DNA of 64,000 nucleotides from Capronia americana (lineage: Eukaryota > Ascomycota > Eurotiomycetes > Chaetothyriales > Herpotrichiellaceae), in assembly GCA_016110215.1 (NCBI GenBank), contig JADWQD010000012.1, positions 1,178,001-1,242,000 on the forward strand, written 5' to 3'. Under the pieces are notes generated by a model that worked only from the letters and a program-made list of their open reading frames with translations, did not search any database and was not told the DNA's origin. The position numbers and the translations under genes are program-made. This document shows, in pieces, positions 9,936 through 21,036 of the stretch. The first letter of the stretch is position 1. Every line of letters starts with the position of its first letter.

Positions 9936-12080
9936 ATGTCGGTCTCCGATCAATCAACCATGGCGGGCGCAGAGGCTCCGCAAGAGAAGGACGCGGCCCA
10001 GATCCATAGCGGAGGGCCGACTGAGAAGCGCTATGGCGTCTCGGGCCCAGAGTTGGCAGCGCAGAACCTCGAATCAGGCGACCCGAAACGAGCGGACGGC
10101 AAGATCGAACTGACAGAGGAGGACTGTTATGACAAACTGGGATACTCGTTCCCGAACTGGAAGAAATGGATGATTTTGGTCATCATCCTGTTCATCCAGA
10201 CGTCGATGAACCTCAACGCGAGTATCTATGCCAACGGCGTCGATGGCATGGCAGAGAAATACACAATCTCCAAGCAGAAGGCACGAGTCGGACAGATGAT
10301 CTTTCTCATCTGCTATGCCTTTGGCTGCGAACTCTGGGCTCCGTGGTCTGAGGAACTGGGCCGATGGCCGACTCAGCAGCTCTCCTTATTCCTCGTCAAT
10401 ATCTGGCAACTGCCCGCGGCATTGGCTCCCAATTTTGGGACCATTATCGTCGCGAGGGCCCTTGCCGGCCTTTCAACGGCGGGCGGGTCCGTGACCTTGG
10501 GAGTCATCGCCGACCTCTACCAACCGGAGGATTCGGGCTTTCAATACGCGGTTGCCTTTGTCGTGCTATCTTCTGTCGGCGGTGCCCCTGTAGGCGCTGT
10601 CATTGGCGGCTTCGTCGGCCAGTACCTTAGCTTGCCGTGGATTTTCTGGATGCAACTCTGCATCGGCGGCGCCGTGCAAATCATCCACTTCCTCCTCGTG
10701 CCCGAAACCCGAGCGACCATCCTTTTGGACCGGGAGGCGAAGAAGCGGCGCAAGAACGGCGAGACAAATGTCTACGGACCCGATGAGCTCAAGAAGCCTC
10801 GATTCCCGATGAAGGAGTTCGTCCGCATCTGGCTGAGACCTTTCCAGATGTTTGTGACCGAACCGATCGTGCTCTGCTTGTCGCTGCTCAGCGGCTTCAG
10901 TGACGCTTTGCTGTTTACCTTTCTCGAGGCATTTACGCCGGTGCTCAAGCAGTGGGGATTCAAGCCCTATCAAGTTGGACTGGCCTTCATTTCGTGAGTG
11001 TGCGCCTTCTTCTATCTGTCGAGCTGTACTTCCTGCCAGCTCGCTGGAACACACAATTCGAAGAATCAAACCTGCAGACTAAAGTGACTGACTGACTGAC
11101 TGATCGTGTGCCCGTAAAGGTCACTGATCGGATACATCCTCGCATACCTTTCGTACCTCCCTGTCATAAGACACCATAACAAGATCCGCGCCGAGGACCC
11201 GAACAAGCTATCACCCGAGTCTCGTCTGTGGTGGTTACTTTTCCGTGAGTGGTGATGTCCTCTTTTATCATCGCTCTCATGTCACCCCTTGCTAACCACG
11301 GCCTTTCCCCCACCCCAGTGGCGCCTCTCGAAACGATCGGCCTGTTTGGCTTTGCATGGACATCACTCGGTCCCGACTACGGCATCCCCTGGATCGCGCC
11401 CATGATCTTCACCGTCCTCATCGCCATCGCAAACTACGGGATCTACAAGGTATGTTGTTGGCAGCCTTTACTACACATGTCGAAAGCTTCGTGACAGCGA
11501 GTGCATGCCTATGCCGCAGCTCTCCTACGAAGACTTAGCGCTGATGATAAATTTTTCCTCGCGCGCAGAGCTCCATCGACTACATGATCGCCGCGTACGG
11601 CCCGTACGCCGCCTCGGCAACCGGCGGCAACGACCTGGCGAGAGACTTCCTCGCCGGTGTCGCCGCCCTGTACAGCACGCCCTGTAAGTAGTCACACTGC
11701 AGCTTCTACATTATCGCACTCCACACCCAACAAACGCTTCTATATCGCAATCATTGTCCCCCGCTGACCTGTGGTCTCCTCTTTTTTGTTAAATTATAGT
11801 CTACGAAAACATCAGCGACAAATACACGCTCGAATACCCGTCGACGATCCTGGCGTGCCTGTCCGTCGTGGTCATCTTCCCCATCTACATCTTCTACTGG
11901 AAGGGCGAGTGGTTCCGCGACCGCAGCAAGTTCGCAAAGGAGTTGAACCTGGGCAGGCAGACCGCCGTCGAGAGGCGGCGGAGCAGTTTGCTCGTCATGG
12001 GCCAGCAGGGCCAACAGGGGCAGGGGAAAGGAAGAGGGAATCTCAACGAGAAGGCCTCTAGACATGTTGAACAGGTGTAA
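9936..12080 (+). CDS. MFS transporter, DHA1 (multidrug/polyamine:H+ antiporter) type
   Basis: Five exons (9936-10993, 11120-11244, 11319-11449, 11569-11683, 11800-12080) give 569 residues. A cytosolic N-tail of about 75 residues ends in the block CYDKLGYSFPNWKKWMI, which I recall from fungal DHA1 multidrug transporters, and is followed by about 12 hydrophobic segments. The first half has the RALAGLSTAGGSVTLG helix and the LPWIFWMQ block; a charged central loop (DREAKKRRKNGE) separates the halves. The C-tail is basic and Gln/Gly-rich. Substrate cannot be read from sequence. The Met at 9936 is chosen because upstream residues are not protein-like. All five exon joins keep phase. Confidence 0.9.
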
Positions 12081-12262
12081 GGTAGATTCGAATTATCTGT
12101 GGCTGTGTTTAATTTTTTTTTTTTTCAATTATTTATTATTGATTGGCGATTTGTCCATGGATTAATTAATTGATTGATTGGTTGATATAATTTATGGATT
12201 GGCTGATTGATAGACCGTTTGATGCTCCTACTATCCCTAGTGAGTAATCTGGATACGTCCAC

Positions 12263-12297
12263 TGAGTGAGTGAGTGAGTGAGTGAGTGAGTGAGTGA
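12263..12297. repeat. Tetranucleotide microsatellite (TGAG)n
   Basis: Almost nine uninterrupted copies of TGAG over 35 bases, in the non-coding convergent interval. Confidence 0.95.
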
Positions 12298-12338
12298 CAC
12301 CTCCCTTCTACATCGAAATCAAAAGGGATGGGAATGCG

Positions 12339-12357
12339 CTCTCTCTCTCTCTCTCTC
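12339..12357. repeat. Dinucleotide microsatellite (CT)n
   Basis: About nine and a half CT units, non-coding, 40 bases after the TGAG tract. Confidence 0.92.
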
Positions 12358-12640
12358 GCACACGCACCTGTCCTCGTGCTTGCGTTCAGAATTTCATAAC
12401 TGTATAGACATCTGCGATCCTAATGCACTGACGTGTTGGACATGTCATCATGGCAACATATGTTATCTCGTCTTATTGTCTCTACCGTATTCTATGGTAT
12501 GGCTCTGGTCGAGCGCTTCAGGCATGGCCTTGGCCCCCCTCGCCCTCACACTGGCCCCGGTTCTAGCCCTGTCCAAGTACATATTCAACACGGAAGGTTC
12601 TGGTTCTAGGAGTGGCCTCATTAATTCTCCACGACTTCAC

Positions 12641-15453
12641 TTAGAACTTTGGCAACAAGACACGCCTCCCACTTCCCTTGTCATTCACACCTGCATTTAC
12701 GCCGTTGCCGTTGCCGTTGCCATTGCCATTGCCAGTGTCAATACCATTACCATTGCCGCTGCCGCTGCTTGGTTGACCCGTGGCGGCGTTCCTGCTTTCG
12801 ATCGTCTGATTCACAAAGGTCATGGGCATCTTCGTTTGTTGGCCAACCATAGGTCCCGACGCACTGGACGCATTCAGACCACCCGGGCTCGGACTCGGGC
12901 CTGGGGTAGTAGTAACAGAGACTGGGGCCGAACTAGCCGGTGGACCATACTGTGGTGTGGAAGACGTCGGCGGCGCGGATTGATGCTGGAATGGCTGTTG
13001 CGGAGTCTGGAATATGTACTGCTGAGGCTGATAATGCGGCGGCGATGGACCGAGGCCATTCAACGGTGCAACGGTCAATGAGCTTTGTCGAGCATGTGAG
13101 GTCTGGGAAGGAGTGTGTGGAGGCGGAGGCGGCGGCGGTGGGTACCGGGTGTTATGCCGGAAGATGTTGATATTTGGACGGGAAGGAGCGGGTGTGGCTT
13201 TCAGTGGCGCGGGGGCGATGGGTTGGCCTGGTCCACTGGAGATAATGCGTGGGACTTCAAAGGCCGATGGACCTGCGAGTGGCATGGTAGTAGTAGGCGC
13301 CGGAAACTGTACCGCTTGAGGTTGGGTGTGGTGTAAAGGCGGAAGGGCGGGAGAGGAAGTGGTAGCGTTGGCCGCTTGCTCGTAGGTCAACGGAGGATAT
13401 TTGAGTCGACGACCACGCGGTCTCGAATTCGTTCGGATGACTTGCTGGTAGGCTTGTTGCGGACGTGGTGGTGGCGGTGCAGCTTGACCTGGAAGGGGGG
13501 AGAAGTCCAAGCCTTGAGCTGGAAAAGCTTCGCCCTTCGCAAGAGGGACGTAGATGTATTGCTTCTGGGGGTGTTGTTGCGCCACCCACTCGGACACGTC
13601 TGCCAGAGCGGACAAGGCGTAGCTGTTAGCTTCGCTCATGTCCATGGGTCGCGGAACAAGGTAACCACCGATCTTCTCCAGCTCCTTTGCAGCTTCTTCG
13701 GAAAGAGCGTCCATGGTTCGCGACTTGTGGAACTGTTGCTCGGCTCGCCATTCTTTGTTTCGCTGTTCAATCTGTTTCAACAAGGGGCCAATAACATCCT
13801 CGTTGAGCACTTGTTGGCGAGCTTGTTCGTCGTAGGATTCTCCGAGTTGTCGCTTAAAGGGCTTTTCGTCTTTGATTCTGCTGGATGAGTAGCCACGTGG
13901 TTGGCTATCTGGTTCTGGTAATTCGTGATAGTGGGGAAAGTACTCCATCATGTCGGAACCGGATTCAGTGTGCGTGTCATCGTGAGCGGCACGGTAGGCT
14001 CGCTCGAAGAGGATGATGTCGCCTTCGGCGGCGGCGAGGTGTTCTTTGCGGGCCGCCACTTTGCGATTCTGTAAGGTATGTCAGAGCAACGCTACTTCGA
14101 TATAACAGACAGACCGAGACTTACCTTCCACTGTGCTTCAATGACCTCCTTCTCGGCCTCTAATCGCCGCATTTCAGCCTCGAGTTCGACGTCATACCTC
14201 TTCCTGGCGACGTCTTCTGCATCCTGCTTGGCGGCCTCAAGTTCTTCGACGATCATGGCGTACTCGGGAACCTTCTTATGAGCGTTTGCCTTCTTGGCCA
14301 TTCGGTTGAGATCGCGGTTGGCCATTTGTTCGAGTATGTCGACCTGTTGAGCGCCCACGGTGCTGAAGAACCGTTTCAAATCATGCTGCCTGGCCTTGAG
14401 GATAGATATCATGGCCTTCTCCTCTTGGGAGAGAGGCTGCTTTCGTTCCGGTGGATCTGGACTCCCTCCACGTCCCCCTCTGCCCTTCGATTTGCCTTTA
14501 CGTCCACCGCCATTGGCATGGAAGCCGCCGCGGCCTGTGCGGCCACCGCCTCTTGCTGGCTTCTTCGGGGAGCGGGATTCTGGCGTGTCATCTCCCTCTG
14601 CAGGGTGATATCGAGTAGTACCATCATTTGCATAGTAGATCACGTTGTTTCTGTCAAACTCAGGCCAGAGTTCTTTCTCCTTGTTCCATTTGTCGGAAGA
14701 CTTTTCAGCAGTTGCTGCCTTTGCGTACCGTAGAGTACGCGTATGCTTCGGAGCCGTTTCCGAATCTCCCGAGCTTGCACCTCTAGACTTGTGATTCTGC
14801 ACATTAGGAGAGGCTGCGTCAGTGGCTGATGATGAAGACTCGTTTAGAGGAGCGTCCGCTGCAGGGGATTCATTAAGTATGCTCGGCCTTGCGCGGCGCA
14901 AGCTGCGTCTCAGTGACCTGGAAGATTCTGCGGCAGTGGATGCTGATTGAGTAGGTGCCTGCACTCCAGTTTCTGGAAGAGTTTCAACACTGTCTGATTG
15001 TGACACGAGCGAGTTCCGCCGTGACGATTTGGCAGAGTCGGGCGGAGTGATTGATGATTGGGTGGCTGGGGAAGAGCTGTTTGCCTCTGAGGTGCTAGAA
15101 GCATCGCTGAATCTGGAGACCGGCGGTCTTCCTCTGCGTTTTCGTGATTTGACCGGCTCTGGCAGAGGTGCTGGCACAGTGATTTTTCGCTTGGGCCGGG
15201 TCGACCTTGACGGAGTCTCAGCATCATTGGAGCTTGAATCGGACAATTTTCGCTTGCGAGTCGCAGAGGTAAGAATACTTGGAGGGGTGGCGGGTGGTGT
15301 CCCCAGGTCCGACAGTGACGAGTCCTCCGGAGATGAGTTTGATGTCTCTGGCGTGGTCTTGGTGCTCCGATTTCTGGTCCTCATGTGGAATGGAGTTGTT
15401 GGCTCGCGTGGAGAGCGTTTTCGAGGCATTTCGCTAGTGACCAGATTAGCCAT
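12641..15453 (-). CDS. AT-hook/coiled-coil nuclear protein, function unknown (918 aa)
   Basis: Two exons, 15453-14125 and 14068-12641, fuse two long frames across a 56-nt intron (gtaagt; acceptor ttacag) after ...EAQWK, phase 0. Order of parts: Ser/Thr/Arg-rich N-terminus with an AT-hook-like core KRRGRPP (about residue 110), a Gly/Arg patch (GGGRTGRGG) near 300, a charged helical/coiled-coil block from about 330 to 600 with LSQEEKAMISILKARQ and GAQQVDILEQMANRD, then a Pro/Gln/Ser-rich tail ending in Gly-Asn repeats. This looks like a chromatin-associated scaffold, but I cannot name it. It may be co-oriented by chance with the membrane protein upstream. Confidence 0.8.
12700..12735. repeat. 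Coding microsatellite for Gly-Asn repeat
   Basis: Variants of GCCGTT/GCCATT in the last exon of the AT-hook protein encode the alternating Gly-Asn tract near its C-terminus. Boundaries are approximate. Confidence 0.8.
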
Positions 15454-16545
15454 TCATTTCGTCGTCTGAATATCGCTGATTTTTGTTGGTGAAGCCAAGT
15501 GTGCCGCGCAGGAGACGGAAATTTTGAATTGCTCGGCGGAATGCCCACAAGATGGGATAACGGGTGAGGAAAAAATGCAGAGAAGATGATTTTCACTGAC
15601 CTGGGGTGATTTTCACGGTCGTGCGAAAGAGACAAAGAGATGATTCCCGTTGTGAAAGAAGCGAGCGGCTTTTTAGCAGCTCTTGCCGAGGGACGAGATG
15701 AGCGAGCAATCCTTCGACGGGCTCTAGCTGGACGGCTTGATGCCTGAACTCGGACGGCGCAACCTGAAAGTGTTTGTAGGAAGTCGAGCAGCCACAACTG
15801 AGTAGCTTTGGAAGATATCTGAGGTTGAGATTTGGTGGTCGCGGCAGAAGGAGGCAGCTGGAAGCATTCGGGAGATGCGGTCCTGATTGACAAGGGCCGG
15901 GATGCAGCAGAACAATGGGAAGCCGAGAAGGCATCAATACTATTCAAGCCTGGGGGCTGAATAAGCTGGCAGACCGCCATCGCGTCCGGGTGAGGCAGTG
16001 AAGAGATGGAAGAGTGAAGGGGGTGGGTGAATTATTGTAAACGTGACACGCAGCGGCTGACCTGTGAAGCATTCTTACTGTACACAGTAGATTTTGCATT
16101 TGGGCTTGGGGGGGTTGCCGAGTATGACTGCCTCCTTCCGCCGCCCAGACAGCGCAGCCCTACAGGCGCAGGCGCAGGCGAGCAGCCAACAGCTCCCGTC
16201 CAAGCGCCACCTTCCGAAAAGGCTCGATGCCGATTTGCGGATCGCGCCGCGAAACGCCGGTCAGGACCGTCCAATCACACCAGCGCAATTGCTGTATTCA
16301 CGTGAGTATTTCATACCTGCCTCGCTGCCTACTGGTTTCGCGCGTACAATGAATGGTAACTGTGAGCCCTCATGACCAAGGCCGCGATCATCACGGCCAA
16401 CCACTATTTCCCGCCAACTCCGCGCTAAATGCAATTCGTCCCAAACGTCCAGCCATCATCCTCAATCATCCCGTAAAATAACCATGACAAGTGCGGTACC
16501 AGTAGCCGCGACAGAAGAACCAGTTCCAACCAGCAAACCGCCTCC
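15454..16545. other. Interval with a possible two-exon small ORF
   Basis: Promoter side of the AT-hook gene and 3' side of the membrane-protein gene. A plus-strand frame 16124-16301 followed by gtgagt and an in-phase exon 16367-16428 would give 79 residues, starting MTASFRRPD; evidence is only splice-signal agreement. The rest looks non-coding. Confidence 0.3.
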
Positions 16546-18069
16546 TCACATCATGAGTTGACTCAGACGACTCCCCATAGAGCCTGCTGACTTCCTTTTT
16601 TCCTTTTTGACACTTTTCCGCTTCCCGTAGCCCACCAAGCTGGTACGCGACCCCGCCGACAGCACAAAGCCAGGTAGTATCGGCGGTAATTCGGCCTCAT
16701 CCACTATCGAAGGACCGGGGCTTCCGAGTGATGGACTGCCCAGTGTAGGGCTATCCGGATCTGACTGTTCGTCCTCGTGCGTCGTCGGCCCGTTCCAAGT
16801 TGGCACGGCGTCCCCACACGCCGGCACAGGGGGTGAATTGCTCCGAAGCCTGGCTAGCGTTTTAGGCGTGATCAGCGTATTTGCCATTGGAGAAGCCGTA
16901 ACCATGGTCCCGGCAGTGGCAATGGGAGGCGGTCGAGGACTGTTTGATCGGAACAACGGGTGAATCAGTTCTTGCATAGAGGAGCCGAAAGCTTCGAATT
17001 TTGGTGGTGGTTTGTTATTGTACGAAGATGACGGTCGAGATGTGGGTCGGGAGAAGTTGATAGGACTGGTTGGCGGTGAAGACTTTAGCTGTCCTGGAGA
17101 CGAGCTCCAGACAGCTGTGTCTGAGGTTGCTGCGTGCGGTGGGGAGCTGGAAATCGGTGACTGCGGTTCAGGAAGAAAAGGCCCATCGACTATGGTCGAT
17201 TCTGGTCGACTGCCAGGTATCGTCTCCAAGCCTCCACGGGTGGGTGGCGGGGACGAGTGGATGACGACTCGCATTTCTTGATGGACCGAGGACGTGTCCC
17301 AGTCGTCAAAGGCGCTGTCTGGCGACATGGCCTCGCCGGCTGGGAATGGAACAACTTCCGACGACCACTGGTTGGAATATCGGACCACTTTCGACTTTGA
17401 AGATCCCAGTCCGACTCTCGTCGATGACGATCTCCTTGTCGAAGACTCTCGGTTGGACACGGGAGTCCTTGGTGGTGAGTTGAGGGTCAGTTCTTGCGAA
17501 CCAAAAGATCGAGTTGTGTGCTGCGTGGCTGGCCTCGGCATGGTCGACACCGACGGCCCTCGCGCGCGAAAAACCATGTCGAGTCGGCTGGCCCGTTGCG
17601 ACGTCAAGACGTGTCTAGCCCACAAATGCAGAAGGCAGTACAAAGCTATTTGCAGTGCAGAAGCGATAGCCCACATAGCGAACCAGATCCCGATCAATGT
17701 AGTAGGAGCTGCTTGCAAAATCCGCGTCGGAAGGTCGCTTTGCCTCGTCACCAGCCAGACTAGTGCCACGCCGGAGATCACGATACTGAAGACCGCTGTG
17801 CTAGTACCGCCCGCCACAAGAATCCAAGTATGCGCCTTCGAGCCCAGCGAGTGACTGTCCAACCTCTTCACAAACAACGTACAGAACCAAGCCATGACTG
17901 CAATGTTGACCAAACCGATGACGAAGCTAATGTACAGCAGGACTCGGAGGGCTGACAGCACTGTGTGATTGCCGATATTTGTTGCGAGCATGACGCTCAG
18001 GATGCTGCTCGCAATGCTGAAGACACCGGCCAGGGCTCCAATGGCCCAAATCTTGACGCGCTTCTCCAT
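16546..18069 (-). CDS. Four-helix membrane protein with long disordered tail (507 aa)
   Basis: A single-exon gene. Residues 1-165 hold four hydrophobic segments: IWAIGALAGVFSIASSI, ALRVLLYISFVIGLVN, TWILVAGGTSTAVFSIV and LIGIWFAMWAIASALQ. The remaining 340 residues are Ser/Pro-rich and polar, with many SP and SSP sites that could be phosphorylated, ending KRKSVKKEKRKSAG. The layout resembles fungal plasma-membrane or vacuolar tetraspan proteins with cytosolic regulatory tails, but I recognise no named family. Topology is predicted with both ends cytosolic. No signal peptide. Confidence 0.75.
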   Translation of the reverse strand: MEKRVKIWAIGALAGVFSIASSILSVMLATNIGNHTVLSALRVLLYISFVIGLVNIAVMAWFCTLFVKRLDSHSLGSKAHTWILVAGGTSTAVFSIVISGVALVWLVTRQSDLPTRILQAAPTTLIGIWFAMWAIASALQIALYCLLHLWARHVLTSQRASRLDMVFRARGPSVSTMPRPATQHTTRSFGSQELTLNSPPRTPVSNRESSTRRSSSTRVGLGSSKSKVVRYSNQWSSEVVPFPAGEAMSPDSAFDDWDTSSVHQEMRVVIHSSPPPTRGGLETIPGSRPESTIVDGPFLPEPQSPISSSPPHAATSDTAVWSSSPGQLKSSPPTSPINFSRPTSRPSSSYNNKPPPKFEAFGSSMQELIHPLFRSNSPRPPPIATAGTMVTASPMANTLITPKTLARLRSNSPPVPACGDAVPTWNGPTTHEDEQSDPDSPTLGSPSLGSPGPSIVDEAELPPILPGFVLSAGSRTSLVGYGKRKSVKKEKRKSAGSMGSRLSQLMM

Positions 18070-18969
18070 TTGTTCGTGTAACCAGAAAGGCTGAACGGTG
18101 GACTTGTTCCTGTAGTTGCTTTGGAAATGCTCAAGTCAAGGACGCTGCTGCCCAACGTCCCCAAGTTTCCGGTCTCAAATTTGACATCCAGGTCAACAGC
18201 TCAGAGAGAAAGCAGATCACACCGAACAATGAACAGAGGGCGAGATCAAAACACAGGTGAGCGCGTCGGACAATAGACAAGTTGAATAATCGAAGAGCTG
18301 AAGTTTGTTGACCTCTGACGCAAAGCACAGAACCTGACACCGGCCTCAGTCAGGATGTTCCTTGTTTCTCGGCCTGCCTTTCTCAAGGCTGACCTTGAGC
18401 TGGCTGAAAAAAAAGCCGAGGAAGAGGGGATCCAAGGCAAGACGCGCCCTTCAAGGCCAATCAAGGCGGGGCAGGTGTAAGAGAAGGTGGAGTTCCCGAA
18501 ATTATATATGCGCACGACATGCAGCATTGAGTAATAGGAAGTAAACAAAGCATGGAGGCAAGCTGGAGGAGGAGACTTGTACCGAGACATCTCTGCAACG
18601 CCAGTAACAGATATCTGTGAAACGACCACACAACGCTCACCGGTGTTATCTTCTTTCACGCGTCTGGTCGTTTCCCAAATCATCTAGCTTGAAGCCTTGA
18701 ACCGGGGAAAGACCATTGGCGCGTCACCTTCGTGGAAGACCTGGGAGGGTCTGGTTCGTAGAAACAAGGGTCGTCGGAATCCGCAGCCGCGAAGCCTGGC
18801 ATGGTTCCGGTCGCTTGCGGCAGTTGGGAGCGACCGCACACCAACGACGCAGCTTCTCCAGCGCAGATGTGAGAACCAGAAGCATGGTAATGCCAGGATG
18901 TGGAGGTTGAAAGAAGATGTTGTAACGGTGGGTGGCGGCAATGTAATCTCGCTATCGAACCTTATTTGC
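18070..18969. other. Intergenic, promoter of membrane-protein gene
   Basis: Upstream of the minus-strand membrane-protein gene. Several open frames occur but are not protein-like. No repeats or RNA genes recognised. Confidence 0.4.
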
Positions 18970-19488
18970 ATGTCCGTAATTTGCCGCCCCGCGCAAACAT
19001 CAATTTCTGCCGCATACAGACAGACACGCTGGGATCGCCGGCATGGCACCCTGGAGCAGTTGCAGTTCGCTAACCATGCGTCGTCGCTGTTGGCCCTCGC
19101 TGAACGTGGCAGCCAGGATCCCCGGAACCCTAACGAAGGGAGGTCTTCGCGTTACTGGTACGAGTAAGTAAGCTCACCCCCATCACCTTGTAGCAGACGC
19201 ACCTGGACCAGCGACCATCAGACGCGTCGCACAAGTGGTCACGACGGAGATTCTTGAAGACTTCCAGCACGAATAAGCGGCCTCTTGAGCACCTCACTGG
19301 CTGCGGGTGCGCAGCAGAACGATCCTACTCTGTCCTCCGCAATGTATCGGATATTAAACAAACAGTTGGAGCCGCAAAGGGAGGAACAACGAAGCTCCGA
19401 TTGGGTCACGAAATGCTTGGCCCTCTTCAGATTCGTGATTGGTCAGCTTCGACTAGTACCAAAGACGCACTCCGATATTGTCTGTTGA
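18970..19488 (+). CDS. Candidate small three-exon gene, function unknown
   Basis: Proposed exons 18970-18975, 19024-19163 and 19260-19488 give 124 residues. The middle exon has convincing protein character (GTLEQLQFANHASSLLALAE, then DPRNPNEG and SSRYWYE) and ends at a good gtaagt donor. The first exon is a 6-nt Met-Ser micro-exon, and the last begins after gaag, a poor acceptor; the alternative acceptor cttccag at 19266 gives a different C-terminus. No domain recognised. The exon core is the firm part; both ends are inference. Confidence 0.35.
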
Positions 19489-19838
19489 TGCGATGACCAG
19501 TGATTTGCTTGAGATCGACTTCCGAGTATTGAGAGGATCTGATGCCGTTGAGATATCAAGATCCGAAAAGTAGATCATGGCCATCGTGAGTCTTGATTTG
19601 ATATCCTGTCTAGGTGACTTGCATGGTCCAGAGACCTGAAACCCTGAGCCGCAACGAGAGATCTTCCCCAGACCCTTTCGCAAGACGGGATACGTCGCCT
19701 CGTTGAGAAACGGGGAACCTGTACTACCACGCCTCGTAGAATGTCCAAAGTACAGACCAGACCCTAACACACAACCCTCCCCAGCGCCAACGCTAAAAGT
19801 CGCAGCAATCATTGATTTTCCACCTGTTGGTTGCAGGA

Positions 19839-20544
19839 CTATCTCGTCCGGGCCACTTCTCGTTCCATTTGCCACACATCATCTCTCAGCCCATTGAAAT
19901 TTGTCTGTTGGCCTGAGCGCATCGCATCCACACTGCCTTCAATATCCTTTACGACGTGTTGAAGGCCATTCAGGAGTCGCTCAATCTCGGCACGCTGGTC
20001 GTTGATCTGGCCGAAGATGGCGGTGTTCTCCTGTTGCGATTTCTGTATTCGCGTGTCCAATTCTTCTGTTGCTCTTTGGAGGTAGGGCGTCAGATGCGCC
20101 GCGTACAATTCTTCGGCGGATAATGTGTGGAGTCTGAGTCCGATCAGCTGCGACGTCGCCGGCCTTGGGGATGGTTACTCACGGTATCTCTGGCACCTCT
20201 CCTTCGACGGCGCGATCCTTTCTCTTCCGCGCATCGTCGATCATGTCCTCCCATTGATTTAAGCCCTCTACCACTTGTCTGTCCTCCAGTATCTGCTCAA
20301 AATCGCGCATGCATTCCTGCTCGAGACGCGTGTTCAGTTGCGCCCACACTCCTTCAAGCGCATTGGGACAATATTTTGCGGGTGTCGGAAAGCACGAGCT
20401 GAAGTTCGCGTACGAATTTGCCTTTATCGAGGCTGAAAGAGCCCCCGCGAAGACTTTCTGTAGAGCTGCTGCGCGAGGTCCTGGCGCAGATGCAACCGGG
20501 GTTCGGGGGGGAGGTGACGGGGAGCCTGAGGTACACCCATTCAT
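19839..20544 (-). CDS. NNF1: Kinetochore MIND/Mis12 complex subunit Nnf1
   Basis: Two exons, 20544-20183 and 20133-19839, give 218 residues. Nnf1 pairs with Mis12/Mtw1 in the MIND complex, which links inner kinetochore to the Ndc80 complex. Seen: the N-terminal PGPRAAALQKVF helix, the CFPTPAKYCPNALE loop typical of fungal Nnf1, the EFE-like helix RDFEQILEDR, then after the intron LHTLSAEELYAAHLTPYL and a long coiled coil to the end (NDQRAEIERLLNGLQ). The intron falls at the usual Pro-rich hinge. Length fits the family. The 3' side, 19489-19838, contains no supported gene. Confidence 0.85.
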
Positions 20545-21036
20545 CCTTGTCGCAGTCAGTGTTCAAGTGGCAAAGATCTGGAGCTCTTGAAACAGATGTA
20601 GGCTGTGGTGAAAGGCTGGCAACAGTATCTGTCTTTGCGATTGAAAGACGAATACGAGTACACTGCGAAAATCCTAGATCCGGCTGGAAAGTAAACATGC
20701 CAAGGTAATGATGTCATGCACTTAGGAGAGGAAGCAACCTAGGCACCAAGCGCACCTAGGTTGGCCAGAGGGATACCCCAAGACTTCACACGGCCTCCGG
20801 ATCACCTGCGTCGACCGACGCCAGGTGTGATTCCCATGCGCGACTAGTTTCAATAACAGGAGCCTTCACTGGCAAAGCTCCAGCTTGAAGATGCACTGTT
20901 ACAGTACTGTCCGCGGGAGAAAAGACCCCAGATATAAATACATGCCATTCGCGGTGGGAAGACAGGTGACCGAAGGATCTCTTAATCCGTGACTACCTTC
21001 TGAGACCACCCACGGTTTCATCCTGCGCCTACATTC
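20545..21036. other. Intergenic, NNF1 promoter side
   Basis: About 490 bases between two minus-strand genes. A TATAAATA string lies at 20933-20940 in plus orientation with no coding frame behind it. Nothing else recognised. Confidence 0.5.

Larger units (their letters stand above)
12081..12640. other. Convergent 3' interval, AT-rich and repetitive
   Basis: Lies between two converging genes. It contains a T-run, TTGATTGATT-type stretches near 12160-12210 and two microsatellites listed separately. No gene seen; it probably holds both polyadenylation regions. Confidence 0.55.

Noticed and set aside
20933..20940. TATAAATA in plus orientation
   Set aside because: No plus-strand coding frame follows; neighbours on both sides are minus-strand genes.
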